Origin: an uncultured Porphyromonadaceae bacterium | GTDB lineage: Bacteria > Bacteroidota > Bacteroidia > Bacteroidales > Muribaculaceae | DNA length: 17,653 nucleotides | NCBI GenBank assembly: GCA_900550025.1 | Contig: URQP01000053.1 | Span: forward strand, 1-17,653 | Reading direction: 5' to 3' | Shown: positions 1 to 6,056 of the stretch, piece by piece | Numbering within the stretch: the first letter of the stretch is position 1 | Layout: each line of letters opens with the position of its first letter | The notes under the pieces: model-generated | Databases searched by the model: none | What the model was told of the DNA's origin: nothing | Seen by the model: only the letters and a program-made list of their open reading frames with translations | Translations under genes and position numbers: made by a program

Positions 1-1304
1 GAGCCTTTGCCGATGGCGTCGCTTTCGTTGCGGAGGCGGTAGTCGAATATGTATTCTTCGCGTACCGTGTAGAATAGAGGGTCGCCTCCCCATACGCAGT
101 TGAGGAAATTGCTGTCGTCAGTGCCCGACGAGCGCAGCAGGCAGTATTGCAGCAGTACGTCGCTGCCGGTGAGGTCGCCGGCCGATATGTCCGAGGCGTT
201 GCCATACACTATGCAGTTGTTGAAACGGGCTGTCATCAGCGGATTGTCGTAGATTTTCTCGTCCGGCAATACGTACCATAGCGACAATATGGGGCTTGTC
301 ACGGCATCGAAAAGATAATAATTGGCAAATGTGCAGTTGTTGAAAGTGTGCTTGCCTCCGGTGAGGTCCACTACGCCGTCTTTCGAGTCTGAGAACTCGC
401 AGCCGTCGGCATCTATCCACGAATGGCGGGAGGTGAGCACCGAGCCTGCCGAATTGTGGAGCACGGAATTGAATATGTATAGTTTCCTGCGGTCGAGTGC
501 CCCGCAAGAGTCGGCCACTACTCCGGTGGTGGAGCCTTTCATTACCAAATACCTGAACTCGTTGCCGAAGCTCTGGCGTTCGAGCAATATGCCGTCCCAT
601 TGCCCGGCCATGAGGTCGAACGGTATTTCTCCGGCCACGTTGTCGAGACGGTCGGCACGCAGCGTGACCGGCAGGTCCTGTTCTCCGGCGGCAATCAGCG
701 AGCCACGCACTTTTATCCGTGCCTTGTCGTGGAAGTAGACAGTAGTGGCGGCCGGTATGGTAAGTGTCGCCCCTTCTTCCACCACTATGCTGTCCATCAC
801 GCGGTACGGTCGGTCGGTCGTGAGGGTGGTGTTTTCTGTTATATGCCAGTTACGCACGGTGTTGGCGTTTTGTCCGGCGGCACGGAGTACGACGGTCTGT
901 TCCACTCCGTTGGTTTGGAAGCGCAGGTTGCCGTAGATGTCGAACGGCAGGTTTTCGTTGCTTGTGTCGATGTGCGTTTCCACGAACACGTAAATGCTGT
1001 CTTCCCCTCTGACCTCGATGTCGTTGAATTCCTCTCCGCTGCGTCCGTCCACATTGAGGTAGAACCGCGCGCCTTCCGGGATACCGTCGAGGTATATCCG
1101 CGAGATGTTGAGCTGTTTTTTATGGCGGTTGTAGACGAGGAAGCGTTTTGTCGCCGTGGTCTCGCCGGTGAACACGGTGTCGAAGCTGAGCGTGTCGGTC
1201 GAGAACTCGAGCAGGTCGTTGCTGCTTGTCGTGAAGCCGTCCTCGATGCACGACGAGACGCACAGCGCGATTGTCGCGCATATGGTGAACAGTAGTTTCT
1301 TCAT
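1..1304 (-). CDS. Surface lipoprotein with right-handed beta-helix (partial, 3' end outside window)
   Basis: About 434 N-terminal residues are visible; the gene runs off the left edge. The start is the ATG at 1304-1302. It begins a type II signal peptide (MKKLLFTICATIALCVSSC) with the lipobox Cys at residue 19, so the mature protein should be a lipoprotein. The first ~170 residues look like a beta-sandwich: 'LLEFSTDTLSFDTVF' followed by a stretch resembling domains seen at the N-terminus of Bacteroidetes surface lipoproteins. After that come beta-helix-like rungs rich in short Asn/Phe/Cys turns ('NNCTFANYYLF', 'FNNCIVYGNASDIS'), and at the window edge 'SDAIGKG', which resembles the SPAI.KG/SPAIDAG ending of choice-of-anchor Q/parallel beta-helix proteins. 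Possible roles are polysaccharide binding or lyase activity, but no catalytic residues can be assigned. It has its own upstream promoter and no co-oriented neighbour in view. Confidence 0.8.
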   Translation of the reverse strand, partial: MKKLLFTICATIALCVSSCIEDGFTTSSNDLLEFSTDTLSFDTVFTGETTATKRFLVYNRHKKQLNISRIYLDGIPEGARFYLNVDGRSGEEFNDIEVRGEDSIYVFVETHIDTSNENLPFDIYGNLRFQTNGVEQTVVLRAAGQNANTVRNWHITENTTLTTDRPYRVMDSIVVEEGATLTIPAATTVYFHDKARIKVRGSLIAAGEQDLPVTLRADRLDNVAGEIPFDLMAGQWDGILLERQSFGNEFRYLVMKGSTTGVVADSCGALDRRKLYIFNSVLHNSAGSVLTSRHSWIDADGCEFSDSKDGVVDLTGGKHTFNNCTFANYYLFDAVTSPILSLWYVLPDEKIYDNPLMTARFNNCIVYGNASDISAGDLTGSDVLLQYCLLRSSGTDDSNFLNCVWGGDPLFYTVREEYIFDYRLRNESDAIGKG

Positions 1305-1413
1305 CCTATAAAATGCTTATGAATTAAATAACGTTTTTCCGCCGTTATTATTGCATAATCCCGACAGAGCATACAGCGGAACGATAATTGGCTGTAAATG
1401 TTTGGGTTGTGTG

Positions 1414-1445
1414 CAAAGATATGTTGTTTCTGACGAAAATCCAAA
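1414..1445 (-). promoter_or_regulatory. Bacteroidetes-type promoter for the beta-helix lipoprotein gene
   Basis: On the minus strand, the -7 element TATCTTTG (plus-strand CAAAGATA, 1414-1421) and a -33 TTTG (plus-strand CAAA, 1442-1445) are separated by 20 bp. This matches the TTTG/TAnnTTTG consensus of Bacteroidetes primary sigma factors. Transcription would begin near 1406, giving a leader of about 100 nt. Confidence 0.7.
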
Positions 1446-1534
1446 CCGAAATATTACGCGGGCTTGGGATAAGAGATGGGATAGAACCAGTTGCTATGCA
1501 GCCTTGAAGAGGCCGCGCTTAGTATTGAACGGGG

Positions 1535-1567
1535 GAGTTGAGAGAAAATTGCCACTCAACTCTCAAC
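1535..1567. repeat. Short inverted repeat with CTCAAC words
   Basis: GTTGAGAG at 1537-1544 is the exact reverse complement of CTCTCAAC at 1560-1567. An overlapping alternative pairs GAGTTGAG (1535-1542) with CTCAACTC (1555-1562). A third CTCAAC follows shortly after. It resembles a simpler version of the inverted-repeat block at 10190-10360 and has no U-tract. Confidence 0.55.
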
Positions 1568-1655
1568 CTTGATCCCTCAACTTTCAATGCAGGTAATATT
1601 GCCGGAAATGAACATTGGGGCGGGGCTTCTTGTTTTATAATCAAAACATAATGAT

Positions 1656-2741
1656 ATGGAAAAGATTGGTGTTTTCAAGGCGATATTTGTTGCCGGTACT
1701 TTGATGGCAGCGGCTTCTGCTGATGCTTGTACAGGCATAACTTTGCAGTCGGCCGACGGCTCCACGGTGGTTGCGAGGACGATAGAATGGGGCGGGAGCG
1801 ACCTGAACAGCCGTTATGCCGTCGTGCCGCGCGGCTACAGCCAGCAGTCGTATGTTCCGGGGGCTAAGGACGGTATGAAGTTTACGGCGAAATATGGATA
1901 TGTGGGGCTTTCTGTCGAGCAGGAGGAGTTCGTTGCCGAAGGAATCAACGAGGAAGGTCTTTCCGCCGGGCTTTTTTATTTCCCGCGCTATGGGCGGTAT
2001 GTCGATTATGACGCTAAGCGGAAAGATAAGTCGATAGCCGATTTGCAACTCGTTTCCTACATATTGGGAAGCTGTGCCACGGTTGAGGATGCGGAAAAGG
2101 CTGTTGCCGCTGTGGATATAGTTGCGATAGATCCGCGGGCATCCACTGTGCATTGGCGTTTTGCGGATGCCTCCGGGAGGCAGGTTGTGCTGGAAATCGT
2201 GGATGGCAAGGCGCATTTCTATGAAAATGAACTGGGCGTGCTGACCAATTCGCCCGGTTTCGAGTGGCAGCTCACTAATCTCAACAACTATGTGAATCTT
2301 TTTCCGGGCTCGGCGAAGCCGCAGAAGCTGGGTGCGGCCGATTTGACGGCGTTCGGCGCGGGCAGCGGATTCCTCGGGATGCCCGGCGATGTCACTCCGC
2401 CGTCGCGTTTCGTGCGTGCCGCTTTCTATCAGGCTTCCGCACCGAAGCTTCCTAAGGCGGGAGATGCCGTGTTGCAATGTTTCCAGATTCTCAACAATTT
2501 CGACATACCGGTAGGCATAGAGTCGCTTCCGGGCGAGCCGGTGGCCGATATACCGAGTGCTACGCAATGGACTTCGGCTACCGACATTGCGGGGCGCAGA
2601 ATCTATTACCGCACTATGTACGACAGCGCGATACGTTGCATCGACCTGCGCTCAATCGACTTCTCGAAAGTCGGCTACCGCTCCGTGCCGCTCGACGCGG
2701 TGAAGCGCCAGCCGGTCACTATGATTACCGTTGCGGATTGA
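1656..2741 (+). CDS. Choloylglycine hydrolase family protein (bile salt hydrolase / penicillin V acylase)
   Basis: A 361-residue Ntn-hydrolase that cleaves an amide bond, in this family typically of glycine/taurine-conjugated bile salts or penicillin V. A signal peptide ends at 'ASADA', so processing would expose Cys25 as the N-terminal nucleophile and place the enzyme in the periplasm. Taking Cys25 as family position 2, the conserved residues fall in register: Arg41 (Arg18), Asn198 in 'LTNSP' (Asn175) and Arg251 in 'PPSRFVRAAF' (Arg228). The usual Asp21 is Glu44 ('ARTIEWG'). The loop after 'NEEGL' reads 'SAGLFYFP', with an aromatic residue near the site where bile salt hydrolases often carry Asn, so substrate preference is open. 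A strong terminator follows. The family call is firm; bile salt hydrolase versus acylase is not resolved. Confidence 0.93.
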   Translation: MEKIGVFKAIFVAGTLMAAASADACTGITLQSADGSTVVARTIEWGGSDLNSRYAVVPRGYSQQSYVPGAKDGMKFTAKYGYVGLSVEQEEFVAEGINEEGLSAGLFYFPRYGRYVDYDAKRKDKSIADLQLVSYILGSCATVEDAEKAVAAVDIVAIDPRASTVHWRFADASGRQVVLEIVDGKAHFYENELGVLTNSPGFEWQLTNLNNYVNLFPGSAKPQKLGAADLTAFGAGSGFLGMPGDVTPPSRFVRAAFYQASAPKLPKAGDAVLQCFQILNNFDIPVGIESLPGEPVADIPSATQWTSATDIAGRRIYYRTMYDSAIRCIDLRSIDFSKVGYRSVPLDAVKRQPVTMITVAD

Positions 2742-2743
2742 AA

Positions 2744-2762
2744 TTGCTCAGCAATTGAGCAA
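2744..2762 (+). repeat. Small hairpin directly after the hydrolase stop codon
   Basis: TTGCTCA (2744-2750) pairs with TGAGCAA (2756-2762) around a GCAAT loop. It shares the GCTCA/TGAGC core with the larger terminator hairpin 10 bp downstream, so the two arms can also pair with each other. Confidence 0.6.
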
Positions 2763-2772
2763 AAATACACTG

Positions 2773-2800
2773 AAAATGCTCACACGTTGAGCATTTTTTT
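2773..2800 (+). terminator. Intrinsic terminator of the choloylglycine hydrolase gene
   Basis: AAAATGCTCA (2773-2782) and TGAGCATTTT (2788-2797) form a perfect 10-bp stem with a 5-nt loop, running into a T tract that ends at 2800. The next gene's -7 element starts 3 bp later, so terminator and promoter are nearly fused. Confidence 0.85.
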
Positions 2801-2802
2801 CG

Positions 2803-2810
2803 TATATTTG
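2803..2810 (+). promoter_or_regulatory. -7 promoter element for the ATPase gene
   Basis: TATATTTG matches TAnnTTTG. Transcription would begin near 2817, about 20 nt before the ATG at 2838. No clear TTTG lies at the expected upstream distance; that position is inside the preceding terminator hairpin. Confidence 0.55.
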
Positions 2811-2837
2811 CATTGTCTGATATTAAAAAAGAGGATT

Positions 2838-4004
2838 ATGGATAAGTTGCAAGACAGATTCAGCAAATTGCTGGCAGAGACTGGTACGGCTTTTCACCGC
2901 TATATGTACGCCCGTATTGATTGGAGGAGCCGGTTGATAGGGCTTACAGGTCCGCGGGGTGTCGGCAAGACTACTCTTGTTTTGCAATATGCCAAGGAGA
3001 ATCTGCCGCGGGAATGTTCGTTGTATGTGACGGCTGAAGATTTCTATTTTGCCGACCATAGGTTGCTTGACCTTGCCGACTCGTTTTCCAGACAGGGCGG
3101 TAAATATCTGATTATAGATGAGATTCATCGCTATAAGGACTGGTCTAAGGAATTGAAACTGATATATGATTATCATCCCGAACTTAGTGTGGTTTTCACC
3201 GGTTCCTCTGTGCTTGACATTAACAAAGGGGCGGCCGATTTGAGCCGCCGTGCCGTGATGTACAATATGCAAGGACTTTCGTTTCGGGAATATTTGAATC
3301 TTTTTCACGGTTTTGATTTTCAAACTTACACCTTTGATGAAATTTTGAGGTTGAAAAATGATTTCCCTGCGGATTTCCGTCCTTTAAAATATTTTCGTGA
3401 GTACCTGGAGCGTGGGTATTATCCGTTTGCAGGGGATAACTATGGCTTGCGTCTGATGCAAGTTGTAAATACTGCATTGGAGTCCGACATCCCTCAATAT
3501 GCCGGGATGAATGTCTCTACCGGGCGTAAGTTGAAGCAATTGTTGGCGGTGATTGCTAAAAGCGTGCCTTTCAAGCCTAACGTAAGCAGCCTTGCAACGG
3601 TGTTGAATGTGAGCCGCAACAGTGTGGCGGATTATTGTATGTATATCGAGGAAGCCGGGCTGATAGCGCAACTGCGCGATGATACCGGCGGGATACGCGG
3701 ATTGGGAAAAGTGGAGAAAATTTATCTCGACAATACGAATCTGATTTATGCCCTTGGTCGTGAAAATGCCGAGATTGGGAATGTCAGGGAGACATTTTTC
3801 CTTAATCAGGTCAGGGTGATGCAGGATGTTGTTGCCTCTTCAGTGTCGGATTTTGTGGTTGATGGCCACACTTTCGAAATCGGCGGCCGCAAGAAAGGCA
3901 AGAAGCAGATTGACGGGATGGCTGACGCTTTTGTCGTGAAGGACGACATCGAGTATGGGTATGGCAATGTCATCCCTCTTTGGCTCTTCGGTTTCAATTA
4001 TTGA
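2838..4004 (+). CDS. AAA_14/DUF4143-type ATPase
   Basis: A 388-residue P-loop ATPase of the archaeal-like type that is abundant in Bacteroidetes. The N-terminal half has Walker A 'GPRGVGKTT' (residues 38-46), Walker B 'YLIIDEIH' (90-97) and a sensor-1-like 'VFTGSS'. The C-terminal half fits DUF4143: a winged-helix-like segment ('LATVLNVSRNSVADYCMYIEEAGLI'-type, residues ~255-280) and then a nuclease-fold-like ending ('FEIGG..KGKKQIDG'). The physiological role of the family is poorly defined. I start it at 2838 because a promoter -7 element lies at 2803-2810 and 'AAAAAAGAGGA' precedes this ATG; an alternative start at 2787 would sit inside the upstream terminator. It is monocistronic and ends 14 bp from the convergent thioredoxin-fold gene. 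Confidence 0.88.
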   Translation: MDKLQDRFSKLLAETGTAFHRYMYARIDWRSRLIGLTGPRGVGKTTLVLQYAKENLPRECSLYVTAEDFYFADHRLLDLADSFSRQGGKYLIIDEIHRYKDWSKELKLIYDYHPELSVVFTGSSVLDINKGAADLSRRAVMYNMQGLSFREYLNLFHGFDFQTYTFDEILRLKNDFPADFRPLKYFREYLERGYYPFAGDNYGLRLMQVVNTALESDIPQYAGMNVSTGRKLKQLLAVIAKSVPFKPNVSSLATVLNVSRNSVADYCMYIEEAGLIAQLRDDTGGIRGLGKVEKIYLDNTNLIYALGRENAEIGNVRETFFLNQVRVMQDVVASSVSDFVVDGHTFEIGGRKKGKKQIDGMADAFVVKDDIEYGYGNVIPLWLFGFNY

Positions 4005-4018
4005 TGTTTTCAAATCGG

Positions 4019-5179
4019 TCACGGTAGTTGTTCGAGGGTGGCTTTGAGGGTGTCCTCGATTTCGTTGTAGAATCCGCGGGCTATCACTTTGCCTTCGGGC
4101 GATATGAGGATGGCGAAAGGAACGCCCGGCAGGTAGAGCTCGTCGTCGATGTATGCGTTGGCGGGATTCTCTTTGTAGACGGTCGGCCATTTGTGTGCCG
4201 CGAGGCTGTCGATTTGCTCCGTCAGGTATTCGTCCGAGCCGTAATACTTTGTCTTTTTCCAGTCGGTATCGGTCAGCCCGAGGATGTCGAAGCCTTTGCC
4301 GTGGTACTTTTCGTAGAGCGGCACGATGCGCGGGTTGGCCCAGAACGTTCCGGGACACATTCCCCAGTTGAGCAGCATAAGGCAGTGGCCGCGGTAGTCA
4401 GTAAGGCTGTGGCTGTTGCCGTCCTTGTCGATGAGCGTGAAATTGCGTGGCGTGGCTCCGGTCTCGGTGTTGCGCAGCACTGCCAGATGGTCTTTCATCA
4501 CGCTTCCGGGGTAGGACGACTGTATTTCCGGCGAGTATTCCGCAATTCGTTGTTCCAACTCTGGCGCGGTTACTTGATGTATGTGCGATATGTAGAGTAA
4601 TGCCCCGAAGATGTTGTCGTTGGTCTCCATGCATAACTTTTTCCGCAGATTCATCAGGCGTTCGCCCGGGCGGTTGGCATTATAGAGGTCGGAATACTTT
4701 TTCACGCTGTCGGTGTCCGCGTCGCGGTATCTCTCGATTTGCTTGTATATGCTGATTTTGCTTTTGGCGTAGGCGTTCTCTTCTTTCAGATATTCCTGCA
4801 CTGCAGGGTTGTCATATATTCCGCCTGAAATTTCTGCCGAGCCGAGTTGCCCGGTGCTCGACGAGAGCGTCAGTGTTTCGCCCGGTATGGCGAACAGTTG
4901 TTCTCCGCTGTGGCAGTTATGGAGCATCTCGCCGTTTCGGTAAATCCTCACTATCATTTCACACGGATTGTCCACATCCGTGGCTATCACTGCCTTGCCG
5001 GCTTCGGTTACCGGCACGGTGTCGGTGTGCAGCGTATGGAATTTGATGAGCTGGTAGTGGTCGCAAACCACAGTGTCGCCGGGCAACAGTCCGTCGATAT
5101 TGCATGTCAGCTTGAAATTTCCTGCGGTTGCCGCAAGGCAGCATATTGCGGTCAATGCCGCCGTTATCGCTTTATTCAT
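4019..5179 (-). CDS. Periplasmic thioredoxin-fold (TlpA/AhpC-TSA-like) protein with a single active-site Cys
   Basis: A 386-residue protein with a signal peptide (residues 1 to ~20, ending 'LAATAG') and no lipobox. Residues ~21-120 form a beta-rich N-terminal domain like the DUF4369-type domains found before thioredoxin modules in Bacteroidetes. A charged helical linker (~125-240) follows, then a thioredoxin fold from ~243. The strand-turn-helix carrying the active site reads 'LLNWGMCPGTFWANPRIVPLYEKY': Cys275 is kept, but the second Cys of the CxxC pair is Thr278. The cis-Pro loop 'LPGVPFAILISPEGKVIARG' is intact. The full redox-relay function of ResA/TlpA is therefore unlikely; a monothiol, peroxiredoxin-like or purely binding role is possible. 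The gene has no co-oriented neighbour close enough for a clear operon, and no clear -7/-33 pair is visible just upstream. Confidence 0.85.
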   Translation of the reverse strand: MNKAITAALTAICCLAATAGNFKLTCNIDGLLPGDTVVCDHYQLIKFHTLHTDTVPVTEAGKAVIATDVDNPCEMIVRIYRNGEMLHNCHSGEQLFAIPGETLTLSSSTGQLGSAEISGGIYDNPAVQEYLKEENAYAKSKISIYKQIERYRDADTDSVKKYSDLYNANRPGERLMNLRKKLCMETNDNIFGALLYISHIHQVTAPELEQRIAEYSPEIQSSYPGSVMKDHLAVLRNTETGATPRNFTLIDKDGNSHSLTDYRGHCLMLLNWGMCPGTFWANPRIVPLYEKYHGKGFDILGLTDTDWKKTKYYGSDEYLTEQIDSLAAHKWPTVYKENPANAYIDDELYLPGVPFAILISPEGKVIARGFYNEIEDTLKATLEQLP

Positions 5180-5399
5180 AATGGAAGGATTTTGGTAAAG
5201 TTACAAAAAATAATTGTATTGATATAGAGCTCTTTAGCTATCAATAGGGATTCTGAGGCAAATAATAATATTGTTGTCTCACCGGAATCGTGAATTAATC
5301 TAATTTCAGATTGCTCATTCGATTTAGATACAAAAGATAATCCTTGCAGCATATTGTAGTCATTTTATGATACAAAGATATTAATTTTAATATCTTTGC
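5180..5399. other. AT-rich intergenic region
   Basis: No coding potential is visible on either strand. Composition is clearly more AT-rich than the flanking gene at 4019-5179. The only strong structure is the perfect palindrome at 5373-5398. CAAA-rich words at 5204-5212 and 5331-5339 resemble leftward -7 elements but with one extra base. Confidence 0.55.
5373..5398. repeat. 26-bp perfect palindrome carrying two outward -7-like elements
   Basis: The arm CAAAGATATTAA (5373-5384) and its exact reverse complement TTAATATCTTTG (5387-5398) flank a 2-bp centre. Each end is a perfect TATCTTTG -7 element, one reading leftward and one rightward. It begins 2 bp beyond the stop codon of the small gene at 5400-5768, so it could act as that gene's transcript-end hairpin, as an operator, or as a leftward promoter for the thioredoxin-fold gene. 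No -33 match was found for either direction. Confidence 0.75.
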
Positions 5400-5768
5400 C
5401 TAATCACTCTTATACGACTTGTTTACAACATTTTGTAGCTCTTCATCTGAAACTTCTTTGTAAAAAATATAATAAACATTAGTGCTTGTACGGCTATAAC
5501 CAGTATATGCTGAGCCTCTACCCTGAACTTCAGATTTTGTTTCAAGAAGTTCCCAACCTTGTAGTGACATATAATTGAAAGCACCAACTAAAGATTTAAA
5601 CTTTAGGTCATTGCCATCAGAGTCTTTAACAGTTTTTGGTTTCTTATCAGTGCCATAATCAAGTTTTATGGAATGATTATCATATTCCATTTCAACATAT
5701 ATTCTTTTTGCTTCAATAGGTTGAGAGGCAAAAAAGAATAATGAAAGTAATATCGCTATTTTGTTCAT
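5400..5768 (-). CDS. Small secreted protein, DUF4177-like pattern
   Basis: 122 residues starting at 'MNKIAILLSLFFFASQPIEA', a textbook Sec signal peptide cleaved after 'IEA'; the mature part is about 100 residues. An ATG ten codons upstream (5798) would put a charged extension before the signal peptide and is less likely. The pattern 'LVGAFNYMSLQGWELLETKS' followed by 'NVYYIFYKE' resembles the 'LN.LG.EGWELV...FKR' layout of DUF4177-type small domains, but this is a pattern match only. Base composition is far more AT-rich than neighbouring genes (AAA, TTT, AAT and ATT codons dominate), suggesting recent acquisition or weak selection. Function unknown. The 26-bp palindrome sits immediately downstream. 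Confidence 0.72.
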   Translation of the reverse strand: MNKIAILLSLFFFASQPIEAKRIYVEMEYDNHSIKLDYGTDKKPKTVKDSDGNDLKFKSLVGAFNYMSLQGWELLETKSEVQGRGSAYTGYSRTSTNVYYIFYKEVSDEELQNVVNKSYKSD

Positions 5769-6056
5769 ATGAATATTTTTAATTGTGGAATAAAACAATT
5801 TGAAAACAAATGTTTGTTATGGAATAAATTAAGAGCGATGGTTGACACAATCCTAAGTAAAAGCAACGGTAGCTATGTAGATAAAAATCTTTGTTGGAGA
5901 GTGCTATTGGTGCATTACTCTATGTGCGGTATCTGTGAAGTCAATCTTATCAATTTTGTTTATTGCTGCGTTAATTATTGATGCAATCAGAAATGGAATT
6001 GCCGGACTTATTTTACCGGCAATTCCCTCTTCTGGTTTTATCAATTTACGAACTTC
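5769..6056. other. AT-rich intergenic region between the small secreted protein gene and glgB
   Basis: This stretch holds the likely upstream region of the small secreted protein gene and, at 5995-6026, a stem-loop that probably ends glgB transcription. A rightward 70-codon open frame at 5769-5981 has no protein-like features and I do not call it. No clear leftward TTTG/TAnnTTTG promoter was found for the gene at 5400-5768. Confidence 0.5.
5995..6026 (-). terminator. Stem-loop downstream of glgB
   Basis: GGAATTGCCGG (5995-6005) pairs perfectly with CCGGCAATTCC (6016-6026) across a 10-nt AT-rich loop, 31 bp beyond the glgB stop. There is no strong U tract on the glgB strand, so it may act as a 3'-end stabiliser or a weak terminator. 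Confidence 0.6.

Larger units (their letters stand above)
1305..1655. other. Intergenic region between divergent genes
   Basis: This stretch separates the lipoprotein gene (leftward) from the hydrolase gene (rightward). It holds the lipoprotein promoter and, at 1535-1580, a short inverted repeat with repeated CTCAAC words. A weak rightward promoter candidate is TAATATTG at 1594-1601 (one mismatch to TAnnTTTG) with CTTG at 1568-1571, gap 22. I see no believable protein-coding gene here; a short open frame in 1351-1572 has no ribosome-binding context or protein-like composition. Confidence 0.6.

Noticed and set aside
600..1295. Rightward 231-codon frame opposite the lipoprotein gene
   Set aside because: It is a mirror of the lipoprotein codons. 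The leftward frame has a signal peptide, lipobox and beta-helix pattern and is uninterrupted to the window edge.
1351..1572. Rightward 73-codon open frame in the first intergenic region
   Set aside because: It overlaps the lipoprotein promoter and an inverted repeat, and has no protein-like features.
2787..2837. Upstream alternative start for the ATPase gene
   Set aside because: It would begin inside the terminator hairpin and before the promoter -7 element; the 2838 ATG has a purine-rich upstream stretch and a better N-terminus.
2838..4004. ATPase as part of a defence or toxin-antitoxin system
   Set aside because: AAA_14/DUF4143 ATPases are common stand-alone genes in Bacteroidetes, and no effector, nuclease partner or mobile-element context is adjacent.
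5769..5981. Rightward 70-codon open frame in the AT-rich gap
   Set aside because: No signal, domain or conserved-looking pattern, and it overlaps the likely upstream region of the leftward secreted-protein gene.
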